Source of the DNA: Pseudomonas viridiflava
GTDB lineage: Bacteria; Pseudomonadota; Gammaproteobacteria; Pseudomonadales; Pseudomonadaceae
Direction of reading: 5' to 3'
DNA length: 64,000 bases
Assembly: GCF_900601905.1 (NCBI RefSeq)
Contig: NZ_UWFA01000416.1
Location: 310,001-374,000 of the forward strand
The translations under genes and the position numbers were made by a program. This document shows positions 16,166 to 25,474 of the stretch, one piece after another (position 1 is the stretch's first letter; each line of letters begins with the position of its first letter). Under the pieces are notes generated by a model that worked only from the letters and a program-made list of their open reading frames with translations, had not been told where the DNA came from and did no database searches.

Positions 16166-17479
16166 ATGAAGACCACTGCAAAAGTTCTGCTCGCCAGTAC
16201 CTGTCTGACGCTCTGCGCCACCGCCTCTGCGGGCGACGTTACCATCGCCACCGTCAACAACAGCGACATGATCCGCATGCAGCGGCTGTCGAAAACCTTC
16301 GAAGAACAACATCCCGATATCAAGCTCAAGTGGGTCGTGCTCGAAGAGAACGTCCTGCGTCAGCGCCTGACCACCGACATCGCCACCAAGGGCGGGCAGT
16401 TCGACGTGCTGACCATCGGCATGTACGAGGCTTCGCTGTGGGGTGCCAAGGGCTGGCTGCAAGAGATGAAAGACCTGCCCGCCAGTTACGCGCTGGACGA
16501 CGTGTTCCCCTCGGTGCGTGACGGCCTCTCGGTAGACGGCAAGCTGTTCGCGCTGCCGTTCTACGCCGAAAGCTCCATCACCTACTACCGCACCGATTTG
16601 TTCAAAGCCGCCGGCCTGACCATGCCGGAGCGTCCGACCTGGACCCAGATCGGCGAATTCGCCGACAAGCTCACCGACAAGTCTAAAGAGCAGTACGGCA
16701 TCTGCCTGCGGGGCAAGGCCGGCTGGGGCGAGAACATGGCGTTGATCAGCACCGTGGCCAACTCATTCGGCGGGCGCTGGTTCGATGAGCAATGGAAACC
16801 GCAGTTCGATCAACCAGAGTGGAAAAACGCGCTGAATTTCTACGTCGACACCATGAAGAAATCCGGCCCGCCGGGTGCCTCCAGTAACGGTTTCAACGAG
16901 AACCTGGCGCTGTTCAATAGCGGGAAGTGCGCGATCTGGGTTGACGCCAGCGTGGCGGGCTCGTTTGTCACCGACAAGTCGCAAAGCAAGGTCGCCGACA
17001 GCGTGGGCTTCACCTATGCGCCCCATGAAGTGACCGACAAAGGCTCGGCATGGCTCTACTCCTGGGCGCTTGCGATCCCTACCAGCGCGAAAAACCAGAC
17101 CGATGCTAAAGCCTTTACCGAATGGGCCACCTCGAAAGAATACGCAGCACTGGTAGCGGAAAAAGACGGCGTGTCCAACGTACCGCCTGGCACCCGTGCC
17201 TCCACCTACACCGATGCCTACAAGAAGGCCGCGCCGTTCGCCACTATCACGCTGGAATCTCTCAAGGCCGTGACGCCGAAGAGCCCGACCCTCAAACCCG
17301 TGCCTTACGTGGGCATCCAGTTGGTGACTATCCCTGAGTTCCAGGCGATTGGCACCTCGGTAGGTCAGCAGTTCTCAGCCGCCCTGGTCGGTACTGCGAC
17401 CCCGGACGCAGCCTTGAAGAATGCACAGACCGCCACCGAACGAGACATGAAGCGAGCGGGCTATCCGAAGAAGCAGTAG
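16166..17479 (+). CDS. mtlE: Polyol ABC transporter periplasmic binding protein MtlE
   Basis: 437 residues with a classical signal peptide (MKTTAKVLLASTCLTLCATASAG, cleavage near residue 23). Family 1 extracellular solute-binding fold: DVTIATVNNSDM start, LPFYAESSITYYRTDLFKAAGL hinge region around 130-150, GKCAIWVDASVAGSF and GSAWLYSWALAIP in the C-lobe. Binds mannitol, sorbitol and arabitol and delivers them to MtlFGK. GAGGAG precedes the ATG. First gene of mtlEFGKDYZ; the hairpin and C tract after it may make mtlE mRNA more abundant than the rest. Confidence 0.93.
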   Translation: MKTTAKVLLASTCLTLCATASAGDVTIATVNNSDMIRMQRLSKTFEEQHPDIKLKWVVLEENVLRQRLTTDIATKGGQFDVLTIGMYEASLWGAKGWLQEMKDLPASYALDDVFPSVRDGLSVDGKLFALPFYAESSITYYRTDLFKAAGLTMPERPTWTQIGEFADKLTDKSKEQYGICLRGKAGWGENMALISTVANSFGGRWFDEQWKPQFDQPEWKNALNFYVDTMKKSGPPGASSNGFNENLALFNSGKCAIWVDASVAGSFVTDKSQSKVADSVGFTYAPHEVTDKGSAWLYSWALAIPTSAKNQTDAKAFTEWATSKEYAALVAEKDGVSNVPPGTRASTYTDAYKKAAPFATITLESLKAVTPKSPTLKPVPYVGIQLVTIPEFQAIGTSVGQQFSAALVGTATPDAALKNAQTATERDMKRAGYPKKQ

Positions 17480-17495
17480 TCATCCATTGACTGTC

Positions 17496-17527
17496 GGCCG
17501 GGGGATTACCCCCCCCCCCCCCCGGCC
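17496..17527 (+). repeat. C15 homopolymer in a GGCCGGGGG/C-tract hairpin between mtlE and mtlF
   Basis: GGCCGGGGGATTA is followed by 15 consecutive C (17509-17523) and GGCC, so the region can fold into several alternative G/C hairpins. It lies in the 78-base gap between mtlE and mtlF. Such stem-loops after a binding-protein gene often shield its mRNA or attenuate the membrane genes. A run this long is also prone to slippage and to sequencing error. Confidence 0.7.
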
Positions 17528-17557
17528 ACCGCTCTTCTTTGAACCAGGATCACCATC

Positions 17558-18490
17558 ATGACTACCTCAACCCCTGCTTCCCATGCCGCCACGCTCAGCG
17601 ATAACCCGCCGCGCAAAGGCAGCGTGACCAGACCCGGCTGGTTTCTGGTCAGCCCTTCTGTCCTGCTGTTGCTGGTGTGGATGATCGTGCCGCTGGGCAT
17701 GACCCTCTATTTCTCGCTGATCCGCTACAACCTGCTCAACCCCGGCGAGAACGAGTTCGTCGGCCTGGAGAACTTCGAATACTTCGTCACCGACAGCGGG
17801 TTTATCCCCGGCGCGACCAATACGTTGCTGCTGGTGGGCAGTGTGTTGTTGATCAGCGTGGTGCTGGGCGTACTGATTTCCGCCCTGCTCGAAGCCAGCG
17901 AATTCTTCGGTCGCGGCATCGTGCGGGTGCTGTTGATTTCGCCGTTTTTCATCATGCCGACGGTTAGCGCACTGATCTGGAAAAATCTGATTTTCCATCC
18001 GGTTTCCGGGATCCTGGCCTCGGTATGGAAATTGTTCGGAGCTCAGCCCATTGACTGGCTGGCCAATTATCCGTTGCTGTCGATCATCATCATTGTGTCC
18101 TGGCAATGGCTGCCGTTTGCCATTTTGATCCTGATGACCGCCATGCAATCGCTGGATCAGGAACAGAAGGAAGCCGCCCGCCTGGACGGCGCCGGCCCCA
18201 TCGCGATCTTCTGGCACCTGACCCTGCCCCACTTGGCGCGGCCGATTGCAGTGGTGGTGATGATTGAAACCATCTTCCTGCTCTCGGTGTTCGCGGAAAT
18301 CTTTACTACCACCAACGGCGGGCCGGGTTTCGCGTCGACCAACCTCGCCTACCTGATCTACAACCAGGCCCTGCTGCAATTCGACGTGGGCATGGCGTCC
18401 GCTGGCGGTTTGATTGCCGTGGTCATCGCCAACATTGCTGCAATCATCCTGATCCGGATGATCGGCAAAAACCTCACCGACAAGTCCTGA
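17558..18490 (+). CDS. mtlF: Polyol ABC transporter permease MtlF
   Basis: 310 residues, six predicted membrane helices: about 30-55, 88-113, 122-147, 168-192, 220-245 and 278-300. The EAA loop that docks the ATPase reads EAARLDGAGPIAIFWHLTLP at about 209-228. MalF-type inner-membrane subunit, partner of MtlG. GGATCACC precedes the ATG weakly. Ten bases separate it from mtlG. Confidence 0.92.
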   Translation: MTTSTPASHAATLSDNPPRKGSVTRPGWFLVSPSVLLLLVWMIVPLGMTLYFSLIRYNLLNPGENEFVGLENFEYFVTDSGFIPGATNTLLLVGSVLLISVVLGVLISALLEASEFFGRGIVRVLLISPFFIMPTVSALIWKNLIFHPVSGILASVWKLFGAQPIDWLANYPLLSIIIIVSWQWLPFAILILMTAMQSLDQEQKEAARLDGAGPIAIFWHLTLPHLARPIAVVVMIETIFLLSVFAEIFTTTNGGPGFASTNLAYLIYNQALLQFDVGMASAGGLIAVVIANIAAIILIRMIGKNLTDKS

Positions 18491-18500
18491 GGGCCGTCCC

Positions 18501-19334
18501 ATGATGACGCTCAAACAATCCCGTCGCCTGCAAAGCGTGCTGCTTGGCACCTTGTGCTGGTTGATCGCTGCTCTGATTTTCTTCCCGATCTTCTGGATGG
18601 TGCTCACCAGCTTCAAGACCGAGATCGACGCCTTCGCGACGCCGCCGCAGTTCATCTTTACGCCGACACTGGAAAACTACCTGCACATTCAGGAGCGCAG
18701 TGATTACTTCCACTTCGCCTGGAACTCACTGGTGATTTCCTTCAGCGCCACGATCCTGTGCCTGCTGATCGCCGTCCCCGCCGCCTATTCCATGGCGTTT
18801 TTCGAGACCAAACGCACCAAGAGCACGCTGCTGTGGATGCTCTCGACCAAAATGCTGCCGCCGGTGGGCGTACTGATGCCGATCTACCTGTTGGCCAAGA
18901 CCTTTGGCCTGCTGGACACGCGTATCGCGCTGATCGTGATCTACACCCTGATCAACCTGCCGATTGTGGTGTGGATGATTTACACCTACTTCAAGGACAT
19001 CCCTGGCGAGATCCTCGAAGCGTCCCGACTCGACGGCGCCAGCACGAGTCAGGAGATCTTCAGGGTGCTGATTCCGATCTGCAAAGGCGGCCTGGCGTCG
19101 ACCGCGCTGCTGTCGCTGATCCTGTGCTGGAACGAAGCGTTCTGGTCGTTGAATCTGACCTCGTCCAACGCCGCGCCGCTGACCGCACTGATCGCGTCCT
19201 ATTCCAGCCCCGAAGGTTTGTTCTGGGCCAAGCTCTCGGCCGTGTCGACCCTCGCCTGCGCGCCAATCCTGATCTTTGGCTGGATCAGCCAGAAGCAACT
19301 GGTGCGCGGGCTGTCGTTTGGGGCGGTGAAATGA
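18501..19334 (+). CDS. mtlG: Polyol ABC transporter permease MtlG
   Basis: 277 residues, MalG-type permease. Helices at about 14-36, 72-97, 107-130, 140-163, 185-210 and 243-264. The EAA loop is EASRLDGASTSQEIFRVLIP at about 173-192. The C terminus SQKQLVRGLSFGAVK is typical of MalG-type permeases. Forms the membrane channel with MtlF. The TGA is followed by an unusual 240-base gap holding REP-like elements before mtlK. Confidence 0.92.
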   Translation: MMTLKQSRRLQSVLLGTLCWLIAALIFFPIFWMVLTSFKTEIDAFATPPQFIFTPTLENYLHIQERSDYFHFAWNSLVISFSATILCLLIAVPAAYSMAFFETKRTKSTLLWMLSTKMLPPVGVLMPIYLLAKTFGLLDTRIALIVIYTLINLPIVVWMIYTYFKDIPGEILEASRLDGASTSQEIFRVLIPICKGGLASTALLSLILCWNEAFWSLNLTSSNAAPLTALIASYSSPEGLFWAKLSAVSTLACAPILIFGWISQKQLVRGLSFGAVK

Positions 19335-19348
19335 TCAACGCAAAATCG

Positions 19349-19435
19349 GTAGGAGCTCACGAGCAGCGCGAGGCAGCGATAGCGGTCTGCCTGACACTCC
19401 GCCATCACGGCCTCGCGCTGCTCGTGCGCTCGTAC
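19349..19435. repeat. Inverted repeat (REPIN-like) inside the mtl operon
   Basis: GTAGGAGCTCACGAGCAGCG at 19349-19368 is mirrored by CGCGCTGCTCGTGCGCTCGTAC at about 19414-19435. The arms form a long stem with a loop of about 37 bases. It stands between mtlG and mtlK, whose neighbours are otherwise tightly packed. Confidence 0.7.
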
Positions 19436-19461
19436 TGGGTTCTCAAGCCACGCCTCGGGGC

Positions 19462-19543
19462 TGTAGGAGTTGTCGGAGGTCACGACGCGACGAAGGCGGT
19501 TTACCTGACACACCGCGGTTCGCAGCCTGCGGCAGCTTCTACA
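19462..19543. repeat. Second REP-like pair inside the mtl operon, one arm degenerate
   Basis: The right arm CGCAGCCTGCGGCAGCTTCT followed by ACA is the GCCGCAGGCTGCG REP in reverse; the left arm TGTAGGAGTTGTCGGAGGTC is diverged. Two elements in tandem here imply repeated insertion at one intercistronic site. Confidence 0.6.
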
Positions 19544-19574
19544 GAAATATCCCAGAATAAGAACGGAGGCCATC

Positions 19575-20678
19575 ATGGCTAACCTCAGCATCAGAAATCT
19601 GCAAAAAGGCTTCGACGGCCATCAGATCATCAAAGGCATCGACCTGGACGTCAAAGACCGTGAATTCGTGGTCTTTGTCGGCCCGTCGGGTTGCGGCAAA
19701 TCCACCCTGCTGCGGTTGATTGCCGGGCTGGAAGACGTCACCTCGGGGACGATCGAGCTGGATGGGCGGGACATTACCCAGGTCACACCGGCCAAGCGCG
19801 ACCTGGCCATGGTGTTCCAGACTTACGCGCTGTACCCGCACATGACCGTGGGCAAGAATCTGTCCTTCGCCCTTGATCTGGCCGATGGCGACAAAGCCCT
19901 GATCAAGAAGAAAGTCGATGAGGCCGCGCGCATCCTTGAGCTTGGCCCACTGCTGGAACGCAAGCCAAAGCAGCTGTCTGGTGGTCAGCGTCAGCGCGTC
20001 GCCATCGGCCGCGCCATTGTGCGCAACCCGAAAATCTTCCTGTTCGATGAACCGCTGTCCAACCTCGACGCGGCCTTGCGTGTGCAGACCCGCCTGGAGC
20101 TGTCGCGCCTGCACAAAGAACTGCAGGCGACGATGATTTACGTAACCCACGATCAGGTCGAAGCCATGACCCTGGCCGATAAGGTGGTGGTACTCAACGG
20201 GGGCAAGGTCGAACAGGTGGGGTCGCCGCTGGAGCTGTACCACCACCCGGCCAATCTGTTTGTCGCGGGGTTTCTTGGCACGCCGAAAATGGGTTTTCTC
20301 AAGGGCACAATCAGCCGCGTCGACGCCAACGGCTGTGAAGTCGAACTGGATGCTGGCACGCGCATCAGCCTGCCGTTCAACAATGCCCGGCAGAGCGTTG
20401 GCGATCCGGTCACGCTAGGCATCCGTCCTGAACATCTGAACCTGGCCAAAGAAGGCGACTGCCAGATGCAGGTGATTGCCGACGTCAGCGAACGTCTGGG
20501 CAGCGACACGTATTGCCACGTGCGTACCCGTGCAGGCGAGGCGCTGACCATGCGCATCCGCGGTGATCTGGCCAGTCAGTATGGCGACACCCTCAACCTG
20601 CACCTGGATAGCGCTCATTGCCACCTGTTCGACGCCCAGGGCCTGGTGATTGCCAGAGCCCTGCCGGTCGCCGCTTAA
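19575..20678 (+). CDS. mtlK: Polyol ABC transporter ATP-binding protein MtlK
   Basis: 367 residues, MalK/UgpC type. Walker A GPSGCGKST at 36-44, Q-loop VFQTYALYPH, signature LSGGQRQR at about 136-143, Walker B IFLFDEPLSNLD at about 154-165, H-loop YVTHDQVEAMTLADK. The C-terminal TOBE-like domain (240-367) contains LGIRPEHL. Powers MtlEFG uptake. GGAGG precedes the ATG after the REP-containing gap; a local promoter in that gap is possible but none was read. Confidence 0.93.
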   Translation: MANLSIRNLQKGFDGHQIIKGIDLDVKDREFVVFVGPSGCGKSTLLRLIAGLEDVTSGTIELDGRDITQVTPAKRDLAMVFQTYALYPHMTVGKNLSFALDLADGDKALIKKKVDEAARILELGPLLERKPKQLSGGQRQRVAIGRAIVRNPKIFLFDEPLSNLDAALRVQTRLELSRLHKELQATMIYVTHDQVEAMTLADKVVVLNGGKVEQVGSPLELYHHPANLFVAGFLGTPKMGFLKGTISRVDANGCEVELDAGTRISLPFNNARQSVGDPVTLGIRPEHLNLAKEGDCQMQVIADVSERLGSDTYCHVRTRAGEALTMRIRGDLASQYGDTLNLHLDSAHCHLFDAQGLVIARALPVAA

Positions 20679-20696
20679 GGAATCGAGATCATTGCC

Positions 20697-22181
20697 ATGA
20701 AATTGAATAAACAGAATCTGAGCCAACTGGGAGCCGGTATCGCCCTTCCCGCTTACGCACCCGCGGCGACTCGCCAGGGTATTGCGCATATCGGCGTCGG
20801 CGGTTTTCATCGCGCGCACCAGGCGTTCTACACCGATGCGCTGATGAACAAAGGCCAGGGACTGGACTGGAGCATCTGCGGGATTGGCCTGCGCAGCGAA
20901 GATCGGGGTGTACGTGATGCGCTGGCCGGTCAGGATTTTCTCTATACCCTCTTTGAACTCGGCGACACGCCGGACACCGAGACCCGCGTCATCGGCTCCA
21001 TCAGTGACATGCTGCTGGCCGAGGACGACATTCAGGCGGTGATCGACAAGCTCGCCAGCCCGGAGATTCGCATCGTGTCGCTGACCATCACCGAAGGGGG
21101 TTATTGCATCGATGACAGCACCGGCGAGTTCATGAGTCACTTGCCGCAGATCCAGCATGACCTGACTCACCCGGATGCACCGCGCACCGTGTTCGGTCTG
21201 TTGTGTGCAGCGTTGAACGCTCGGCGGGCCGCATCGATCCCGGCGTTCACGGTGATGTCCTGCGATAACCTGCCGCACAACGGCGCCGTGGCCCGCAAGG
21301 CGCTGCTGGCGTTTGCCGCCCCGCTGGATGCCGCGCTGCACGACTGGATCGCCGACCATGTGAGCTTTCCCAACGCCATGGTCGACCGCATCACGCCCAT
21401 GACCAGCACCGCCCACCGTTTGAAACTGGCCGACGAAAAAGGCATTGATGACGCCTGGCCGGTGGTCTGCGAACCTTTTGTGCAATGGGTGCTGGAAGAC
21501 AAGTTCGTCAACGGGCGTCCGGCCTGGGAGGCAGTCGGGGTGCAGTTCACCGACGACGTGACGCCTTACGAGGAAATGAAGATCAAACTGCTCAACGGCA
21601 GCCACCTGGCGCTGACCTACCTGGGCGCGCTCAAGGGCTATCGTTTTGTTCACGAGACCATGAACGACCCGTTGTTCGTGCGCTACATCCGCAGTTACAT
21701 GGACCTGGACGTCACCCCGCAACTGGCCTCGGTACCGGGCATTGATCTGGAAGGCTACAAAGACACCCTGATCGAGCGCTTTTCCAATCAGGCCATTGCC
21801 GACCAACTGGAACGGGTCTGTTCGGACGGCTCGTCGAAATTCCCCAAGTTCACTGTGCCCACTATCAATCGGCTGATTGTCGATCAGGGCAACATGCAGC
21901 GCGCAGCGCTGGTGGTCGCGGCCTGGGCGCTGTATCTAGAGAGAGAAGAAGGCGAAAACGGCGTCGCTTACACAATCGTCGACCCGCGTGCCGATTTCTG
22001 CAAGGCGCTGGTCGCGGACGACGAGCTGATCAGTCAGCACCTTTTGGGCGTGGAAGAGATTTTCGGCGCGGCCGTCGCCCAATCGGCCGAGTTCGTCGCG
22101 GCCTTCGAGCAGAACCTCGACAGCCTCAAGCAACTGGGCGTCAGCCAGACCCTGGAAAACCTGCTGGCCAGGACCGTCTGA
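20697..22181 (+). CDS. mtlD: Mannitol 2-dehydrogenase MtlD
   Basis: 494 residues, the size of P. fluorescens mannitol 2-dehydrogenase, a polyol-specific long-chain dehydrogenase. Rossmann motif HIGVGGFHRAHQAFY at about 30-44. The catalytic segment KIKLLNGSHLALTYLG holds Lys at about 294-296, Asn and His of the Lys-Asn-Asn/His site. It oxidises D-mannitol to D-fructose, D-arabitol to D-xylulose and D-sorbitol to L-sorbose with NAD+. Cytoplasmic. Eighteen bases after mtlK. Confidence 0.94.
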   Translation: MKLNKQNLSQLGAGIALPAYAPAATRQGIAHIGVGGFHRAHQAFYTDALMNKGQGLDWSICGIGLRSEDRGVRDALAGQDFLYTLFELGDTPDTETRVIGSISDMLLAEDDIQAVIDKLASPEIRIVSLTITEGGYCIDDSTGEFMSHLPQIQHDLTHPDAPRTVFGLLCAALNARRAASIPAFTVMSCDNLPHNGAVARKALLAFAAPLDAALHDWIADHVSFPNAMVDRITPMTSTAHRLKLADEKGIDDAWPVVCEPFVQWVLEDKFVNGRPAWEAVGVQFTDDVTPYEEMKIKLLNGSHLALTYLGALKGYRFVHETMNDPLFVRYIRSYMDLDVTPQLASVPGIDLEGYKDTLIERFSNQAIADQLERVCSDGSSKFPKFTVPTINRLIVDQGNMQRAALVVAAWALYLEREEGENGVAYTIVDPRADFCKALVADDELISQHLLGVEEIFGAAVAQSAEFVAAFEQNLDSLKQLGVSQTLENLLARTV

Positions 22182-22182
22182 G

Positions 22183-23688
22183 ATGAGCCTGTTTCTCGGG
22201 ATAGATTGCGGCACCCAAGGCACCAAAGCCATTGTCCTGGATGCCGCCACCGGGCAAGTGCTCGGTGAGGGCTCGGCCCCGCACAGCATGCTCAGCGCTG
22301 CCAATGGCCGCCGCGAACAGGACGTGCGGCAGTGGCAGACGGCGGTTGAGCGGGCCACGCAACAGGCGCTGCAACTGGCGGGTATCGCTGGCGAGCAGAT
22401 CCTGGGCGTGGGGGTTTCCGGGCAGCAACACGGGCTAGTGTTGCTCGATGCTCAAGGTCAGGTGCTGCGCCCGGCCAAGCTGTGGTGCGACACCGAATCG
22501 ACGCCGCAAAATGACCGGCTGCTGGCGTATCTGGGCGGTGAAACGGGCTCATTGCAACGTTTGGGCATAGTCATCGCACCTGGTTACACCGTGTCCAAGT
22601 TGCTCTGGACTCGGGAGCAGTACCCGGAGCTGTTCGAGCGCATCGATAAAATCCTGCTGCCCCACGACTACCTCAATTACTGGCTGACTGGCCGCGCCGC
22701 CAGCGAATATGGCGACGCGTCCGGAACCGGTTATTTCAACGTGCGCGAACGCTGCTGGGACCTGGAGATTCTCCAGCAGATCGACCCCAGCGGTCGTCTG
22801 TGCCGGGCACTGCCCGAACTGCTGAAGGCTGAACAACCGGTGGGCCGGATCCTGCCAGAAATCGCCCGCAGGCTGGGCATCAATCCTGCCGCACTGGTTT
22901 CCAGTGGCGGGGGCGACAACATGATGGGCGCGATTGGCACCGGCAACATCGAGCCGGGCGCCATCACCATGAGCCTCGGCTCGTCCGGCACGGTGTATGC
23001 CTTTGCTGACCAGGCCCAGGTCAGTGAGCAGCCTTCGGTGGCAACCTTCTGCTCATCCTCCGGCGGCTGGCTGCCGTTGATCTGCACCATGAACCTGACC
23101 AACGCCACGGGCGCGGTGCGCGAGTTGTTCGATCTGGATATCGCTGCGTTCAATCTCGCCGTGGATCAGGCACCGATAGGGGCGCAAGGTGTGTCGATGC
23201 TGCCGTTCCTCAATGGCGAGCGGGTGCCTGCCCTGCCCCATGCCACCGGTAGCATACTGGGCCTGGACGCGACCAATCTGACCCGGGCCAACCTGTGCCG
23301 GGCGGTGGTGGAAGGCACGACGTTCGGCTTGCGTTACGGGCTGGATCTGCTGCGGGACAGCGGCATCAACAGCACTGCGATTCGACTGATCGGTGGCGGC
23401 GCGAAAAGCCCGGTGTGGCGGCAGATCGTCGCCGATATCATGAATACCCCGGTAATCTGCACCCGGCACGCCGAAGCTGCCGCCTTGGGCGCGGCGATCC
23501 AGGCAGCGTGGTGCCATTCAAGCGCGGGCGCAGAACCTGAAACCCTGGCCAGCCTCTGCGCGCGTTGCGTGGCAATGGAGGCCAGCAGTGAGACACGCCC
23601 GATTGCGCAGAACGTCATCGCCTATCAACAGGTCTATGCGCGGTACCGTAGCCAATTGCAGCTTATCCAGGCCTCTGGCCCCATCTGA
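22183..23688 (+). CDS. mtlY: Xylulokinase MtlY
   Basis: 501 residues, FGGY carbohydrate kinase. LFLGIDCGTQGTKAIVLD at the N terminus is the phosphate-1 loop; GVSGQQHGLVLLD, HDYLNYWLTG and DASGTGYF are xylulokinase motifs; IRLIGGGAKSPVWRQIVADI at about 394-413 is the C-terminal FGGY/adenosine segment. It phosphorylates the D-xylulose made from arabitol by MtlD. The ATG is one base after the mtlD stop, so translation is coupled. Confidence 0.93.
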   Translation: MSLFLGIDCGTQGTKAIVLDAATGQVLGEGSAPHSMLSAANGRREQDVRQWQTAVERATQQALQLAGIAGEQILGVGVSGQQHGLVLLDAQGQVLRPAKLWCDTESTPQNDRLLAYLGGETGSLQRLGIVIAPGYTVSKLLWTREQYPELFERIDKILLPHDYLNYWLTGRAASEYGDASGTGYFNVRERCWDLEILQQIDPSGRLCRALPELLKAEQPVGRILPEIARRLGINPAALVSSGGGDNMMGAIGTGNIEPGAITMSLGSSGTVYAFADQAQVSEQPSVATFCSSSGGWLPLICTMNLTNATGAVRELFDLDIAAFNLAVDQAPIGAQGVSMLPFLNGERVPALPHATGSILGLDATNLTRANLCRAVVEGTTFGLRYGLDLLRDSGINSTAIRLIGGGAKSPVWRQIVADIMNTPVICTRHAEAAALGAAIQAAWCHSSAGAEPETLASLCARCVAMEASSETRPIAQNVIAYQQVYARYRSQLQLIQASGPI

Positions 23689-23702
23689 TTCAGGGAGCAT
23701 CT

Positions 23703-24641
23703 ATGTTTCTCGTGTGCGGCGAAGCACTGTTCGACTTTTTCTGTCAGGCCGATAGCGGCAAAAACCTCAATAAGCTCGGGTTCCAGGCCATTGCCGGAGG
23801 ATCACCGTTCAACGTTGCCGTGGGCTTGCGACGCCTTGGCGTGGAGGCCGGTTTGCTGGCCGGGCTGTCTACCGATCACCTGGGTCGACGCCTGCGCGCG
23901 GTATTGGACAAGGAAGGCGTACGCCCGGATTTTCTGGTCGACTTCGATGCCCCCACTACCCTGGCGATGGTCGCGGTTGGTGCCGACGGTTCGCCGGTGT
24001 ACAGCTTTCGCGGTGACGACTGCGCCGACCGGCAATTGCGTATCGAGCACTTGCCGGAACTGGACGAGCGCGTGCGCGGCATTCATGTCGGCTCGTTTTC
24101 ACTGGTGGTTCAGCCGATCGCCGATACGCTGCTGACGCTGGTCGCCAGGGAAAGCGCCAGGCGCCTGGTCACCCTGGACCCCAATGTGCGGCTCAACCCG
24201 GCACCGGATATCCAGCGCTGGCGTCAACAGGTCAGCACCTTTGCCGAGCATGCGCATCTGATCAAGGTCAGCGATGAAGACCTGGAGCTGCTTTACCCCG
24301 GGCAGGACGCCGCCAGCATCGCTCAGGGCTGGCTGAGCAAGCGTTGCCAGTTGGTCATCCTGACCCGGGGCGTGGAAGGCGCAACGATTTTCAGCCGCCA
24401 GCATGGCAGCTGGTCTGTGCCCGCCGAACAGGTCAACACCGCCGATACCGTAGGCGCAGGCGACACTTTTCAGGCGGCGCTGATCACCTTCCTGACCGAG
24501 CGCCAGCTGGACGACCCCATAAGTTTGCCCACCCTACGCCGGGAAACCCTGGATGAAATGCTCAGGTTTGCAGTCAAGGCAGCGGCACTGACCTGCACCA
24601 AGGTCGGTCCGGATTTACCGTATCGGGCGCAGTTGGCGTGA
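23703..24641 (+). CDS. mtlZ: Fructokinase MtlZ
   Basis: 312 residues, PfkB/ribokinase family. GGSPFNVAVGLRRLG near 37-51 is the sugar-binding signature; the ATP site and catalytic Asp are in NTADTVGAGDTFQAAL at about 245-260. It phosphorylates fructose released from mannitol by MtlD. A ribosome site AGGGAG precedes the ATG. Last gene of the operon; REP elements follow and no clear terminator was read. Confidence 0.92.
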   Translation: MFLVCGEALFDFFCQADSGKNLNKLGFQAIAGGSPFNVAVGLRRLGVEAGLLAGLSTDHLGRRLRAVLDKEGVRPDFLVDFDAPTTLAMVAVGADGSPVYSFRGDDCADRQLRIEHLPELDERVRGIHVGSFSLVVQPIADTLLTLVARESARRLVTLDPNVRLNPAPDIQRWRQQVSTFAEHAHLIKVSDEDLELLYPGQDAASIAQGWLSKRCQLVILTRGVEGATIFSRQHGSWSVPAEQVNTADTVGAGDTFQAALITFLTERQLDDPISLPTLRRETLDEMLRFAVKAAALTCTKVGPDLPYRAQLA

Positions 24642-24670
24642 TCTCCACAGCGCGGGCTTGATAGCACAGA

Positions 24671-24700
24671 GGCTCGCGGCTGAAGCCGCTCCTACGGTGA
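24671..24700 (+). repeat. Single REP element downstream of mtlZ
   Basis: CTCGCGGCTGAAGCCGCTCC followed by TACGG, a copy of the 5172-type REP in reverse orientation, 30 bases after mtlZ. No partner. Confidence 0.7.
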
Positions 24701-24776
24701 GGGCGGTTTCAGCCTGTGCAATTGGTTCTGGCCAGATCTGTGGGACCGGTACTGATCTGAGGGATTTGTTGCGGTT

Positions 24777-24872
24777 TGTGGGACCGGCTTCAGCCGGGAA
24801 GACATCGGTGAAATGATGCCTGCCCCTGCGGCGTTACACCCAGTGCTTTCCCGGATAAAGCCGGTCCCACAA
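24777..24872. repeat. REPIN of the GTGGGACCGGCTTCAGCCGG type
   Basis: TGTGGGACCGGCTTCAGCCG starting near 24778 and the inverted arm CCGGATAAAGCCGGTCCCAC ending near 24870, about 50 bases between. A damaged third copy (TGTGGGACCGG) starts at 24740. Together with 24671-24700 this makes a small REP cluster filling the whole gap between convergent mtlZ and the next gene. Confidence 0.8.
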
Positions 24873-24910
24873 GGTGAGACCGGTTCTGATCTGTAGCACC
24901 GGCTCCGGCC

Positions 24911-25474
24911 TTAAACCAACGCCAACCTGGCCGCCAGGATCTTGCTGTTCACGTCAGCCGTGGTGTTTTTCTGTTGCTCCTGCAGGGCAATCTGCAGCTT
25001 GTTGTCAACGGCGAGTTTTTCCTCCGGCGACAGGGCTTCGTACTCTTCCTTGCTGACGCCGGTGAGTTTTTCACGCATCTGCTCGGCTGGCGTGAGGTTC
25101 ATGTAGTCCATGAACTGCTGCTGGACCGAGTTGAACTTTGAAACGGCGTCACCGACATCGGCTTCTGAAACCACTGCTGAATCATTGGCCGCGATGTTGC
25201 TGTCGCTGATCTTTGTAACAAAGCCCGGCTCGCTGCCAATGGTTTCCTGAGTTTGTGTCGCAGTCTTCAGGTTGACCAGCATTTTGGCAAAGGCTTCGTC
25301 ATACGCCGCGCCCTGCTGACTGCCGTTGCCTTGCGCGATGCCATTAACGGCCGGCACGGCGTTGAGCGGGCTGTTTGGCACAACAAAGGCCTCGCTGGCC
25401 GTGTCTTCTGCACTCTTGCGCCCCACCACCTGTGAAACCAGATTGTGAAGAGCGCCGATACTCGCGATATTCAT
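24911..25474 (-). CDS. Hypothetical protein, 187 residues
   Basis: Not recognised as a named family. AGGAGGTGAGCA immediately before the ATG marks a strong real start. No signal peptide or membrane helix. Residues 110-160 read FMDYMNLTPAEQMREKLTG then SKEEYEALSPEEKLAVDNK, a charged helical segment with a T/S-PEE motif repeated (LTPAEQ, LSPEEK), seen in small pseudomonad proteins of unknown role. The N-terminal part is Ala/Val/Ser-rich and probably flexible. Monocistronic by position, convergent with mtlZ. Confidence 0.7.
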   Translation of the reverse strand: MNIASIGALHNLVSQVVGRKSAEDTASEAFVVPNSPLNAVPAVNGIAQGNGSQQGAAYDEAFAKMLVNLKTATQTQETIGSEPGFVTKISDSNIAANDSAVVSEADVGDAVSKFNSVQQQFMDYMNLTPAEQMREKLTGVSKEEYEALSPEEKLAVDNKLQIALQEQQKNTTADVNSKILAARLALV

